A DNA stretch of 45,597 nt from Bradyrhizobium hipponense (GTDB lineage Bacteria > Pseudomonadota > Alphaproteobacteria > Rhizobiales > Xanthobacteraceae), in the NCBI RefSeq assembly GCF_008123965.1, contig NZ_VSTH01000145.1, positions 1-45,597 on the forward strand, read 5' to 3'. Each line of letters opens with the position of its first letter. The first letter of the stretch is position 1. Under the pieces are notes generated by a model. That model saw nothing but the letters and a program-made list of their open reading frames with translations, made no database searches and was not told the DNA's origin. Of this stretch, positions 9,395 through 18,226 are shown in pieces. The translations under genes and the position numbers were made by a program.

Positions 9395-10345
9395 TCACGA
9401 ATAGGATCGCCGCTGGACCTGACGCGCCGCCTCGGCGCGCGACGCGTCTTCTTGCAAGGCAACGAAATCGTCGAGCTCGACCGACAGCGCCTCCTGCCAG
9501 GCCGGCGTGACCACTGCGAATTGTCTGTTCAGGCGCGACAGGTCGAGTCGGGAATTGCCGGGCCGCATCGCCTTGGTCGGGAAATCGGCCGTAGCGATCG
9601 GAACGATCTTCTCCACCTCCAACGCAAGGCCGCGCGACTTCAGGCCGGCGACGATCGCGCTCGCAAAGCCATGCCAACTGGTCTCACCCGTGCAGACGAG
9701 GTTGACGACGCCGCCTTTGCGCGCAAAGAGCTCATTCAGGTTCGATAGATTTGGCAGCACGATATCGGCGATAGCGTTGGCGATCGTCCTCGCCGTCGTC
9801 GGCGCGCCGATCTGGTCGGCAACGATGCGCAGCTCTTTGCGCTGGACCGCAAGCCGCGCGATGGTGCGCAGGAAGTTCGCGCCTTTGGCGGCGTAGACCC
9901 ATGAGGTGCGCGCGATCAGATGCGGACCGCCGGCCGCGCGAATGGCGGTGTCGCCGGCAAGCTTGCTCGCGCCGTAGACCGAAAGCGGATCCGTCGGACT
10001 ATCCTCGCGCCACGGCGCCTTCCCGGAGCCGTCGAAGACATAGTCGGTGGAAAAATGCACTAGCGGCACCCGATGTTTCGCCGCCCACTGGGCAATCGCC
10101 TCGGGCCCTCCGGCGTTGATGCGGAACGCGAGTTCGCGCTCGTCTTCAGCGCGATCCACCGCAGTATAGGCCGCGGGATTGATAATGAGATCGGGCTTGA
10201 AGGCGTCGAGCGCTCCGGCAAGCCGTTCAGGCTTCGACAGATCAAACTCGGTGCTGTCAGGCGCAACGATCGTACCGAGCCCTGCCAGCACTGGTTGCAA
10301 TGCGCCTCCGACCTGGCCGTCGGTTCCCGTCAACAATATCCGCAT
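9395..10345 (-). CDS. rfbD: dTDP-4-dehydrorhamnose reductase
   Basis: RfbD (RmlD) catalyses the last step of dTDP-L-rhamnose synthesis, the NAD(P)H-dependent reduction of dTDP-4-keto-L-rhamnose. The 316-residue protein has the short-chain dehydrogenase fold: glycine-rich MRILLTGTDGQVGGALQ at the N-terminus, AAYTAVDRAEDE, FSTDYVFDG, and the catalytic Tyr-Lys pair in SVYGASKLAGD. C-terminal substrate-binding elements (TSWHGFASAI, RPGNSRLDLSRL) are present. Length is normal. It overlaps rfbC by one base (TGATG), so both are read from one minus-strand transcript that diverges from rfbA-rfbB. The gene appears intact, with a longer basic tail after about residue 295. Confidence 0.95.
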   Translation of the reverse strand: MRILLTGTDGQVGGALQPVLAGLGTIVAPDSTEFDLSKPERLAGALDAFKPDLIINPAAYTAVDRAEDERELAFRINAGGPEAIAQWAAKHRVPLVHFSTDYVFDGSGKAPWREDSPTDPLSVYGASKLAGDTAIRAAGGPHLIARTSWVYAAKGANFLRTIARLAVQRKELRIVADQIGAPTTARTIANAIADIVLPNLSNLNELFARKGGVVNLVCTGETSWHGFASAIVAGLKSRGLALEVEKIVPIATADFPTKAMRPGNSRLDLSRLNRQFAVVTPAWQEALSVELDDFVALQEDASRAEAARQVQRRSYS

Positions 10346-10899
10346 CAGATCTGCCCGTAGACTGGAAGGTTTCTTGAGTCGGCAAGCAGCGGCGCCTCTG
10401 CATCCTTGGCCGACAGCGACGGTTTTTCGATGCCCCAGTCGATGCCTATCGTCGGATCATCCCAGCGGATCGAGACCTCGTTCTTGGGGCTATAGAAATC
10501 GTCGCATTTGTAGAAAAAGTCCGCAGTCTCCGACAGCACCAGGAAACCATGCGCGAAGCCGCGCGGGACCCATAATTGCTGCCGGTTCTCCTCGCTCAAT
10601 TCGACGGCGACGTGACGTCCAAAATTCGGACTCCCGACGCGGATGTCGACGGCGACGTCGAGAACCTTGCCCCGCAGCACGGCGACCAACTTACCCTGGC
10701 TGAGGGGATTTTGCAGATGCAGACCCCGCAGCACGCCGTAGCGCGACCGGGACATGTTGTCCTGCACGAAGGGCCGCGTGATGCCGTACTCGACATAGCG
10801 GGGGAACTGATAGCTCTCGACGAAGAACCCGCGGTCGTCGCCGAAGAACTTAGGCTCGATGATGAGGACTTCAGGAAGCTCGGTCCGGATCACATTCAT
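10345..10899 (-). CDS. rfbC: dTDP-4-dehydrorhamnose 3,5-epimerase
   Basis: RfbC (RmlC) epimerises dTDP-4-keto-6-deoxyglucose at C3 and C5. The frame is open upstream to 10950, but the family start is MNVIRTELPEVLIIEPKFFG at 10899, giving the usual 184 residues. Cupin-fold signatures are clear: DDRGFFVESY, GVLRGLHLQNP with the catalytic His, LWVPRGFAHGFLVLS, and FFYKCDDFYSP with the catalytic Tyr. It is the first gene of the minus-strand rfbC-rfbD pair and shares the 10900-11008 promoter region with the divergent rfbA. Confidence 0.95.
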   Translation of the reverse strand: MNVIRTELPEVLIIEPKFFGDDRGFFVESYQFPRYVEYGITRPFVQDNMSRSRYGVLRGLHLQNPLSQGKLVAVLRGKVLDVAVDIRVGSPNFGRHVAVELSEENRQQLWVPRGFAHGFLVLSETADFFYKCDDFYSPKNEVSIRWDDPTIGIDWGIEKPSLSAKDAEAPLLADSRNLPVYGQI

Positions 10900-11008
10900 T
10901 TTGGAGCACTGCGAATTTGCCGACTGACACCGATCTCTCGGCGTCGTCACTAACTTGTACTCTTCACATTATATGTTATGATTGTGATAAGTAAACTGTG
11001 AGGGGGCA
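10900..11008. promoter_or_regulatory. Divergent rfbC / rfbA promoter region
   Basis: The 109 bases between the rfbC and rfbA starts are AT-rich near rfbA and carry ATATGTTATG at 10971-10980 followed by ATTGTGAT at 10981-10988. The octamer GTTATGAT (10975-10982) also occurs upstream of the RTX gene (29927-29934). A strong ribosome site GAGGGGG stands just before ATG 11009. Shared control of rhamnose and secretion genes is inference from these short matches. Confidence 0.4.
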
Positions 11009-11887
11009 ATGAAAGGCATCATTCTCGCAGGCGGCACCGGTTCCCGCCTCTATCCCGTGACGACCGTCGTCTCAAAGCAACTTCTGCCGGTCTTCGACAA
11101 GCCCATGATCTACTATCCCCTATCGACGCTAATGCTCGGCGGAATCAGGGAAATTTTGGTTATCTCTACCCCTCAGGACAAGGCGCTTTTTGAGCGTCTG
11201 CTCGGCGATGGCAGCGAAATCGGCCTGCGTTTCTCCTACGCCACGCAAGAAACCCCGCGGGGACTTGCTGACGCGTTCATCGTCGGACGGGACTTTATCG
11301 GCGACGATCCGGTCGCCCTAGTGTTAGGCGATAACATTTTCTACGGGCACAGCCTGCCTGGAATGTTAACAAAGGCGTCCCTGCGCAATAAGGGCGCCAC
11401 CATCTTCGGTTACGTCGTCAACGCGCCCGAGCAATATGGCGTGGTCGAGCTCGATCAGGCCGGCCGCGCGCTTTCGATCGAGGAGAAGCCGAAACAGCCG
11501 AAGTCCAACGTCGCGGTCACAGGGTTGTATTTCTACGACAACGACGTCGTCGACATCGCCGCGCGGATCAAGCCGTCGGCACGCGGCGAGATCGAGATAA
11601 CGGACGTCAACAAGGCCTATATGGACCGGGGCGATCTCTATGTCGACGTGCTCGGTCGTGGCTTTGCCTGGCTCGACACCGGGACGCACTCATCGCTGGT
11701 CGAAGCCAGCCATTTCGTCCAGATCCTCGAGCAACGCCAGGGCCTGCGCATCGCCTGCCCCGAGGAAATCGCGTTGCGACAGGGCTACATCACGATTGAA
11801 GCATTCGACCGGGTGGCCGCAAAGACCGCAAAAAGCAGCTACGGCGAATATCTGCAGTCCGTCGCACGCGCGCACAAAGCGGCCTGA
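11009..11887 (+). CDS. rfbA: Glucose-1-phosphate thymidylyltransferase
   Basis: RfbA (RmlA) makes dTDP-glucose from glucose-1-phosphate and dTTP, the entry step of dTDP-rhamnose synthesis. The 292-residue product is of standard length and carries the nucleotidyltransferase signature MKGIILAGGTGSRLYPVT, then SKQLLPVFDKPMIYYPL, the metal-binding LVLGDNIFYG, EKPKQPKS and the C-terminal AWLDTGTHSSL. The canonical GTGTRL is GTGSRL here, a mild change. A clear Shine-Dalgarno (GAGGGGG) precedes the ATG. rfbB follows 20 bases later in the same direction. Feedback control by dTDP-rhamnose is known for the family. Confidence 0.97.
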   Translation: MKGIILAGGTGSRLYPVTTVVSKQLLPVFDKPMIYYPLSTLMLGGIREILVISTPQDKALFERLLGDGSEIGLRFSYATQETPRGLADAFIVGRDFIGDDPVALVLGDNIFYGHSLPGMLTKASLRNKGATIFGYVVNAPEQYGVVELDQAGRALSIEEKPKQPKSNVAVTGLYFYDNDVVDIAARIKPSARGEIEITDVNKAYMDRGDLYVDVLGRGFAWLDTGTHSSLVEASHFVQILEQRQGLRIACPEEIALRQGYITIEAFDRVAAKTAKSSYGEYLQSVARAHKAA

Positions 11888-11907
11888 TTCGCCGCACGGA
11901 GTTGATC

Positions 11908-12975
11908 ATGCGTTTGAAGGGGTTGACCATCTTCGTGACGGGCGGGGCCGGCTTCATCGGCTCCGCGGTCGTGCGACATCTCCTACGCAACAGCCACGCG
12001 CGCGTCGTCAACATCGACAAGCTCACCTACGCCGCGAACCTCGATTCCATTCCCGGCGCGGCCGAAAACCTCAACTACGCCCTCGAGACGCAATGCATCT
12101 GCGACGACCCGGGACTGCGCCGGCTGTTTGAGCACTATCAGCCCGACGCGGTGCTGAATCTTGCAGCAGAGAGCCACGTCGACCGTTCGATCGACGGCCC
12201 CGGCGAATTCATCCAGACCAACATCGTCGGCACCTTCACGCTGCTCCAGGAGGCCCTGCGCTACTGGAGGACGCTATCTCCGGACAAGCGGGCGCGGTTC
12301 CGCTTCCAGCATATCTCCACGGATGAAGTGTTCGGTTCACTTGGCGAAGAAGGCTTCTTCACGGAGACCGCGCCCTATTCGCCCAATTCGCCCTACTCTG
12401 CGAGTAAAGCCTCATCCGACCATCTGGTGCGCGCCTGGCATGAGACCTACGAGCTGCCGACGCTCGTGACCAACTGCTCGAACAATTACGGCCCCTATCA
12501 CTTCCCGGAAAAACTGATCCCGCACATGATCATCAAGGGTCTGGCCGGCGAACAGCTTCCCGTCTACGGCGACGGGCAGAATGTCCGCGACTGGCTCTAT
12601 GTCGAGGATCACGCCAGGGCCCTCACGCTGGTGCTTGAGCACGGCATCGTCGGCGAGACCTACAACATCGGCGGCCGGAACGAGCGCACCAATCTCCATG
12701 TGGTCGAAAGCATCTGCGATCTCCTCGACGAGGTCAGTCCAAGCGAAGGCGGCTCGCGCCGCAATCTCATCACCTTCGTTGCCGACCGCCCCGGTCACGA
12801 TCGTCGCTACGCGATCGATGCCTCGAAGCTGGAACGCGACCTGGGCTGGCGCGCCGAGGAGACTTTCGAGACCGGCATCCGCAAGACCGTGCACTGGTAC
12901 GTCCAGCAACAACCGTGGTGGCGGGCCATCCTGGAGCGCGGATATCACACCAAGCGGGTCGGGCTCAGCCAATAG
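11908..12975 (+). CDS. rfbB: dTDP-glucose 4,6-dehydratase
   Basis: RfbB (RmlB) converts dTDP-glucose to dTDP-4-keto-6-deoxyglucose with tightly bound NAD+. I chose ATG 11908 (MRLKGLTIFVTGGAGFIGSA) over TTG 11902. The 355-residue protein has the Rossmann motif GGAGFIG, NLAAESHVDRSIDGP, the STDEVFGSLG loop with the catalytic Thr-Asp-Glu triad, and YSASKASSDHLVRAW with the catalytic Tyr-Lys. Length and motif order are normal. With rfbA, rfbC and rfbD the pathway to dTDP-L-rhamnose is complete within 3.6 kb. Confidence 0.97.
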   Translation: MRLKGLTIFVTGGAGFIGSAVVRHLLRNSHARVVNIDKLTYAANLDSIPGAAENLNYALETQCICDDPGLRRLFEHYQPDAVLNLAAESHVDRSIDGPGEFIQTNIVGTFTLLQEALRYWRTLSPDKRARFRFQHISTDEVFGSLGEEGFFTETAPYSPNSPYSASKASSDHLVRAWHETYELPTLVTNCSNNYGPYHFPEKLIPHMIIKGLAGEQLPVYGDGQNVRDWLYVEDHARALTLVLEHGIVGETYNIGGRNERTNLHVVESICDLLDEVSPSEGGSRRNLITFVADRPGHDRRYAIDASKLERDLGWRAEETFETGIRKTVHWYVQQQPWWRAILERGYHTKRVGLSQ

Positions 12976-13029
12976 GCGTGAGCGAGGCCATTTTCTGCGT
13001 CAACCGGCGTTCGCTCAATTGAGGAAGAG

Positions 13030-13893
13030 ATGCACAACACCGAGATCAACAAGATATACGACACCTATGCACCTCTTGCCGACCAGGAATGGCGATCCGA
13101 TCTGGTCAGAAGTGTCAGAGAGCCCTCGATACGGGGCATCACCTTTCCCTCATTTCCGTCAGCGGACCTGCAGCGCCATCTGCAAGGAAACTCCAACGAG
13201 ATGGCGATCAGAGGTGCGCTGAGCTTTCGCGAGCACTGCGTCGGCGTCTTGAACGCCAACGGCGCTCCCCTCTCCAAGGACAGCATCCTGATCGACTTTG
13301 GAACCGGCTGGGGCCGCATCGCGCGCGTTTTTATGAAGGATGTGCCTGCGGCGAATATCTATGCGGTTGAACCGTTCGACTTTATCGTCGAAGCACGCAA
13401 GGTAAACAGCTATATCAGCTTCGTCAAAACCGACCCGTTGCCGCCGCTCCCGTTCCGAGACGGATTCGCGACCCACTTGGTTACATGGTCGACCTTTTCG
13501 CACTTTAACCAGCACTATTTCGATCGGTGGATTTCCGAAATTGCCCGCATTCTCAGACCAGGCGGCGTTTGCTTTATAACAACTCTCGGCGTTCGGTTCT
13601 TGGAGGACCTGAAGGAAGCACACCGAAAGAAGATCAATGGTCAAGAGATACACTTCTGGATTGATCTCGTTCTGAAGCGGCTCCCCTATAACGCCATCGA
13701 CACCGCAATAGCGGAAGTGAGGGCCGGAAAGTTCTTTTGGCTGGCGTCCGACTCAGTGGCGCGCAGCGAGTTCGCAGAATGCTTCGTTACGGACAAGTAT
13801 CTTTCCGATAAGTTCTCGGATCTGTTCGCTGTCATCGACTATGCCGATCGCGGACAGTTGGCTCAAGATTGCATAGCACTGAAACGAAAGTAG
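13030..13893 (+). CDS. SAM-dependent class I methyltransferase
   Basis: The 287-residue protein has a Rossmann-type methyltransferase core. The SAM-binding motif I is ILIDFGTGWGRIARVF (about 86-101), followed by the acidic end of strand 2 (IYAVEPF) and the post-III region EIARILRPGGVCFITTLG. The N-terminal 80 residues (MHNTEINKIYDTYAPLADQE) are typical of sugar or surface-glycan methyltransferases found in polysaccharide clusters. It follows rfbB by 54 bases and precedes the AlgJ-like gene by 6 bases, so O-methylation of a sugar in the glycan made here is the natural reading. The acceptor cannot be named. Confidence 0.82.
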   Translation: MHNTEINKIYDTYAPLADQEWRSDLVRSVREPSIRGITFPSFPSADLQRHLQGNSNEMAIRGALSFREHCVGVLNANGAPLSKDSILIDFGTGWGRIARVFMKDVPAANIYAVEPFDFIVEARKVNSYISFVKTDPLPPLPFRDGFATHLVTWSTFSHFNQHYFDRWISEIARILRPGGVCFITTLGVRFLEDLKEAHRKKINGQEIHFWIDLVLKRLPYNAIDTAIAEVRAGKFFWLASDSVARSEFAECFVTDKYLSDKFSDLFAVIDYADRGQLAQDCIALKRK

Positions 13894-13899
13894 GCCGTT

Positions 13900-14850
13900 G
13901 TGCCGCAGCTCTCAGAAGATGTTTTCGGGGGAGACGACGGCCATCTCTTCCTGGTTGGTGGCAGCAACGACGTCGCGCATCTGTTCTCCGAATCCGACCA
14001 CAATCTGCAATTGATCTGCTCTGCGTGGACGACTCTGCTGGCCTGCAGGAAGAGAACTGCCATGGATAAAGGAATCAAATACCTTCACTGCTTCGTTCCG
14101 GACAAGCTCTCTGTACTCAGGGCGAAGGCGCTCGCCATCACCTCTCAAATGAGATTTCCGGCCGAAATCCTGGAAGAGAGCGATGATGCCGCGCTGCGCG
14201 GGATCTTGGTGCCGTTAACCAGGTATCTCAGGAAGCAGGCGGGCAACTACGAAGTATTCCATCGAACCGATACTCACTGGACGGTGGAAGGCTGCTTTAG
14301 CGCCTATCAGATGCTGTGCTTTTATATGGGAATACCACAAAAGACAGATCTGATCGTACGGAATACATCAGCTCGCGAGGGTAGCTGGGATCTCGGCTCA
14401 AAGTTGATACCCAAGCGGCTCGAAACGATCCGATTCGGACGTTTTGGCATCGGCGCGTCCCGGGTCGAGGCCAACGAGATCGTGACCGCGCGCGAAACCG
14501 GCCGAGTGCCGAACGATCTGTTGTTGCACGTCGGATCGATCGTCGAATATCGCAATGAAGGGCACCCTCTGGCCAAAGTGCGGCTACTCGTGTTCGGCGA
14601 TTCCTTTTTTGAGTATCGACCTCATATGCTCACCGGAATGTTTGCCGAGACTGTCGATGCCGTGATGTTTGTCTGGTCGGCCGCGATCGACTGGAAACTG
14701 GTCGACGAATTCAAGCCGGATATACTACTGACAGAGGTTGCGGAACGATTTGTTCGCGTCGTACCAAATGATGACGTCGATATCAGGCGCCATGCGACCA
14801 ACAAACTTCAGTCTGTGTTGTGTTCGCACGCCGAACGGCGCGCTTCGTAA
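13900..14850 (+). CDS. AlgJ/AlgX-like SGNH protein, putative polysaccharide O-acetyltransferase
   Basis: The start is GTG 13900, six bases after the methyltransferase stop. The 316-residue product shows the marks of the AlgJ/AlgX/PatB-type SGNH fold: an N-terminal GGDDGHLFLVGGSN segment (about 10-23), the Asp-x-His-Trp motif HRTDTHWTVEG (D124, H126), and the nucleophile motif VFGDSFF (Ser235), then the C-terminal LTEVAERFVR. In this family these residues move acetyl groups onto periplasmic polysaccharides. Unusually there is no signal peptide or N-terminal membrane anchor, so either the protein stays in the cytoplasm or the true N-terminus has been lost. No MBOAT partner (AlgI-like) is present in the window. 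Confidence 0.78.
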   Translation: MPQLSEDVFGGDDGHLFLVGGSNDVAHLFSESDHNLQLICSAWTTLLACRKRTAMDKGIKYLHCFVPDKLSVLRAKALAITSQMRFPAEILEESDDAALRGILVPLTRYLRKQAGNYEVFHRTDTHWTVEGCFSAYQMLCFYMGIPQKTDLIVRNTSAREGSWDLGSKLIPKRLETIRFGRFGIGASRVEANEIVTARETGRVPNDLLLHVGSIVEYRNEGHPLAKVRLLVFGDSFFEYRPHMLTGMFAETVDAVMFVWSAAIDWKLVDEFKPDILLTEVAERFVRVVPNDDVDIRRHATNKLQSVLCSHAERRAS

Positions 14851-15021
14851 TCTGACGCGAGAACGCGCACGAACGCCTCCATGCGTGGAACAAACTTCCG
14901 CGCTGCGAGTTCCTACCTCTCCTGTCCTGCGAGGCATGTGCAGCTGCTGCGCTAAGATCAGAACCGCGCAGACGTCTCCAAGACAAATGAATGGCCCCCG
15001 CCGATCTGGTCGTAACCACGA

Positions 15022-16185
15022 ATGTCAGCCATTTCGTACCTATCAACGCGTCGGACCCTTCTGCGAGGGCTTCTCACTACCCTGCTGCTTCCAAGACGGA
15101 GTTACGCAAGAACTCGATGCGCCACCTTCGGAGCCATAAGGTGGGACGCGCAATACTGCGACACGAAGGGGCAACCCTGTTACGAAGAAGAAAAAGCTCT
15201 GAGTCCCCAACGCTGGCAGTTTCGTGCGCCGCTCCATAGCCGTCTGACTGATTCCAACACGTTGCAATTCAACGCCACGCGAGACTCGTTCGACCACGAG
15301 ATACGGGTCGCTCACGAAGCCGGTCTCGGCTACTGGGCATATCTGGCGTACGGTAGCGATGGCAAAATGGACCCCGCGCACTCGATGATGCAGGGGCTGA
15401 AGTACCATCGTCAAAGCGGCATTGCCGATCAGATGAACTATTGCCTGATAGCGACCTTGGATACGCTAGGTCGCGCTAACAGCTTCGATGAAGCGATACA
15501 GCGCATTCGCGGTCTGTTTTCGGACCGCAACTACCAGAGAACGCAGGACGGCAGGCCGCTCCTGTTCCTCTATTATCTCGATGCCCTATTGCCTTCATAC
15601 TGGAACGGTTCGCTCGCCGAACTCGGGAAATCGCTGTCTCACTTGCGAAACCGGGCGACTTCCTCAGACGACCGCAATCCGTACATTGTACTCTTACACG
15701 CGCCGCCTGCTACAGCTGAAACGGTCCGAAAGCAGATAGGAGCCGATGCCATTTCGACATATGGAATTAATTTCGGGCCCAACCGATCTGGCACTTATCC
15801 CGAGCTCCAACGGCACGCAGAACACTATTGGGAGGATGAGCTGGCTCACACTTCGGGCGGTGTGGTGCCAACCGTCATGGTGGGTTGGGATTCGCGGCCG
15901 CGAAAGGAGAACCCTCCCGCCTACGACAAACGGGATTACACGCGCATCGACAAGGGCGCGCATGTCGCGATCGCAACCCCCACCGAGTTCGCTTTCTCCT
16001 GCCGACAGGCGGTGCGCTTCATGTCGAAGCACCTGGATCGATGCCCCTACCAGATCGCGCTGATCTATTCCTGGAATGAATACAGCGAAGGTGGAGCGCT
16101 GGCCCCGACTTTGGGTGATCCGTCCGCCTCGATGTTGAGAACTGCGAGCGAGGTTCTAAAGACTTGTCGCGCGGGAGAGAACTGA
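15022..16185 (+). CDS. Exported GH99/WbsX-like glycoside hydrolase-fold protein
   Basis: The 387-residue product starts with MSAISYLSTRRTLLRGLLTT, a twin-arginine-containing hydrophobic leader that may be a Tat or Sec signal. The mature part looks like the GH99/WbsX family seen in O-antigen and EPS clusters: IRWDAQYCDTKGQPCYEEEK near the start, the TIM-barrel-type middle region (AHEAGLGYWAYLAY, RTQDGRPLLFLYYL), and the C-terminal signature YSWNEYSEGGALAPT, equivalent to SWNEWxEG in the family. A second, more canonical copy of this domain is fused into the 1321-residue protein at 18223-22188. It is separated from the AlgJ-like gene by 171 bases without a gene. Substrate is unknown; endo-acting trimming of the glycan is a guess. 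Confidence 0.72.
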   Translation: MSAISYLSTRRTLLRGLLTTLLLPRRSYARTRCATFGAIRWDAQYCDTKGQPCYEEEKALSPQRWQFRAPLHSRLTDSNTLQFNATRDSFDHEIRVAHEAGLGYWAYLAYGSDGKMDPAHSMMQGLKYHRQSGIADQMNYCLIATLDTLGRANSFDEAIQRIRGLFSDRNYQRTQDGRPLLFLYYLDALLPSYWNGSLAELGKSLSHLRNRATSSDDRNPYIVLLHAPPATAETVRKQIGADAISTYGINFGPNRSGTYPELQRHAEHYWEDELAHTSGGVVPTVMVGWDSRPRKENPPAYDKRDYTRIDKGAHVAIATPTEFAFSCRQAVRFMSKHLDRCPYQIALIYSWNEYSEGGALAPTLGDPSASMLRTASEVLKTCRAGEN

Positions 16186-16508
16186 ACATCGTATCCGGCG
16201 CCGGGCCCGCGACCCGCACTCAGCCGACAAGTTGCGGTCACTCGTCATCTGATACACACGCGCCTTCATCGAACGGTCGACCTGGAACGAAGCGTCAACA
16301 GCAATGCGGACGCACGGCATCATCCATAGCGAAACACCATTCTGGTGTCCCACCCTCAAACTCTCGCTCAGCCGCAAGCAAGAAATGGGCTTTACATGAA
16401 CGATTTGTAGCTCGATTGCGGGACTGACTGAGTGATCAGTTCATCGGTCAATCTGGACATTCTTACTTTCTCGATCGTCGTCGTCCCAGGATCTGAGGCA
16501 TGAGATGG
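16186..16508. other. Gap between convergent genes, nothing clear
   Basis: This is 323 bases between the plus-strand GH99-like gene and the minus-strand pyruvyl transferase. I see no strong terminator hairpin with a T-run and no convincing gene; a minus-strand open stretch (16156-16377) has no family features. Confidence 0.4.
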
Positions 16509-17609
16509 TCAGCTTTTCGCGATGAGCTTGTTGGCTGCGAGAAATCGCATATATGCGGGATAGAGCCCTTGATAGCGTCGCGCGAGACTGCCGAGCCCAA
16601 CACGGCCATAGAGTTGCGCGACATCAATCTCATCGAGATCAACGATGGAGACGAACGGCATGCCTAGGAACCGGCACATATCCTCAGTTCTCGTATCGTG
16701 ACAGATGACGAGAGCGGGAACGCCACGCTGTAGAGCGATCATGCAGCCGTGAAATCGATTGCCGAAGACGAAATCGTAGGTCTGAACGGTATCAAGCCAG
16801 TTATCCACGTCAAAAAAGACGCGCACATGATTGGTCGCCCACCTTCGTATGTCCGCCTCGGGAGCAACGCCTGCCAAGAACGTCGAAAGTTCATTTAGCG
16901 ATTCCTCAGCATTCCGTGCTTGCTTGTCTCCCAACCTGATTTCGGCCTGTTCGCTTTGGGCAACGAAATCCGCTTTCCAGGTTATTCCCGTGCTGTAGAT
17001 CTCGCGCACGAGCCGAAGCATCCTTTCCTGGTCGAAGGAATGAACGATGACGTCTCGAGACGCGTTGATCGAAAGACGCTTGATCTCTTCAAACGGCCGC
17101 CGGGGGATGTTCATGCCGTGAGGCCCTCCCATGTAGTAGGAAGGGCAGCCGGTCACAGTCACGTTGTGTACACCACGAAGCGCGAGAACCTCTTGCGTGT
17201 AGGGGCCCCGAACGCCGATGCTGACAGCACGTTCGGCAATCACCTTCACGAATCGCTCGGTGCCGGGCATCAAGCTTATGTTCGGATCGTAGTTGCTTGA
17301 TTGAGCTCCGAGACCCACTATCGCCACCGGCAGGTCGGCGCGCTCGATATATTGCGCCATGCCGCCCAAATCGAATTTGGGAAACAGGAAGTTGGCCGCC
17401 GCCACGACGATCATGTCGAAGCGCTCATGCACCGCCCGGGGATCGATTCTGTGATCCCACGAGAGGTCGTCGTATACGATACGATCAAGCAGCCCGCGCG
17501 CAATCAACTGGTTCCCGGTATTGCCTCCGGTCTTCGCCAGTCTTGAAATCGGATCTTCGTCAACTTCCGCGGGAAAGCTCGGCGTTGCTCCAAGCAGAAA
17601 AATGTTCAC
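16509..17609 (-). CDS. Polysaccharide pyruvyl transferase family protein
   Basis: The family (CsaB, WcaK, ExoV and related) adds pyruvate ketals from phosphoenolpyruvate to sugars of exported polysaccharides. The 366-residue product has the GT-B-like layout: an N-terminal MNIFLLGATPSFP with GGNTGNQLIARGLL, a central AIVGLGAQSSNY and GVRGPYTQEVLALRG, TVTGCPSYYMG, and the C-terminal family hallmark FVFGNRFHGCMIALQRGVPA followed by VICHDTRTEDMCRFLG. The His in NRFHG is the conserved active-site residue. No signal peptide; it is cytoplasmic. It is 125 bases downstream of the type I secretion operon on the same strand and could be its last gene. Confidence 0.88.
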   Translation of the reverse strand: MNIFLLGATPSFPAEVDEDPISRLAKTGGNTGNQLIARGLLDRIVYDDLSWDHRIDPRAVHERFDMIVVAAANFLFPKFDLGGMAQYIERADLPVAIVGLGAQSSNYDPNISLMPGTERFVKVIAERAVSIGVRGPYTQEVLALRGVHNVTVTGCPSYYMGGPHGMNIPRRPFEEIKRLSINASRDVIVHSFDQERMLRLVREIYSTGITWKADFVAQSEQAEIRLGDKQARNAEESLNELSTFLAGVAPEADIRRWATNHVRVFFDVDNWLDTVQTYDFVFGNRFHGCMIALQRGVPALVICHDTRTEDMCRFLGMPFVSIVDLDEIDVAQLYGRVGLGSLARRYQGLYPAYMRFLAANKLIAKS

Positions 17610-17734
17610 TTTGCTCCTCCGGCGGCGATATCGATCCTAAACCAATATGTAGCGCGCTTATTCCGGCCCATATTGCTCTTGACCACCATCATCCAGATAA
17701 CTTTGCGACCACAACGAGGATCGTCACCACATCT

Positions 17735-18226
17735 TCATCCCGCCTTCCCCCTGATCGCTGATTTCCATTGCGCAGCCTCGGCTTCGTAGTCAGCCGCTGG
17801 CGACCGCCCTTCTCCGCCACCAATCGATAAGAAATGTGCTTCCGCTGACTTCACCCGGCCATCTCTTACGGCTGCCCCGACATCGGGATATTTGCCGAGA
17901 TACCATTCGGCATCTACGGCCGGCCCTCCTCCGCGGCGGCCCTCAAAGTAGCCGAAGCCTATGTAGTGCATGTGTGCACTTTCAAGCTCCCCACGAGAAA
18001 CGGCTCTTGCGACGTCGGGATTCGCCCGCAAATAGCTGTCCTCGTCGAAATCGGCAGCGGCTATGGCGATCTGTAGCAACAGCTTCAGCAAGCCTGCCGG
18101 CACCTTGACGTAGCCGGAGCCATCCAAGGTGGATTTATCGAGGTTTAAAGCACTCATCAACGATTCAGCAGAAGGCACAAACATCAAGTCACCCAAAACG
18201 CCCTTAGTTGCACTTATCACGATCAC
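17735..18226 (-). CDS. Small protein with two NPDV-type repeats
   Basis: The start is GTG 18226, which overlaps the stop of the 1321-residue gene as GTGA; a longer open frame upstream is only an antisense-frame artefact of that gene. The 163-residue product has an N-terminal part of about 60 residues (VLGDLMFVPSAESLMSALNL, then GYVKVPAGLLKLLLQIAIAA), followed by two copies of a repeat: DEDSYLRANPDVARAV ... HYIGFGYFEGR and DAEWYLGKYPDVGAAV ... HFLSIGGGEGR. The same repeat type occurs five times at the N-terminus of the upstream fusion protein. No signal peptide. Because the gene is translationally coupled and shares the repeat, the two proteins probably bind a common partner or each other; this is inference. 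Confidence 0.75.
   Translation of the reverse strand: MIVISATKGVLGDLMFVPSAESLMSALNLDKSTLDGSGYVKVPAGLLKLLLQIAIAAADFDEDSYLRANPDVARAVSRGELESAHMHYIGFGYFEGRRGGGPAVDAEWYLGKYPDVGAAVRDGRVKSAEAHFLSIGGGEGRSPAADYEAEAAQWKSAIRGKAG

Noticed and set aside
16156..16377. Small minus-strand gene in the 323-base gap
   Set aside because: No ribosome site, no family features and partial overlap with the end of the GH99-like gene.
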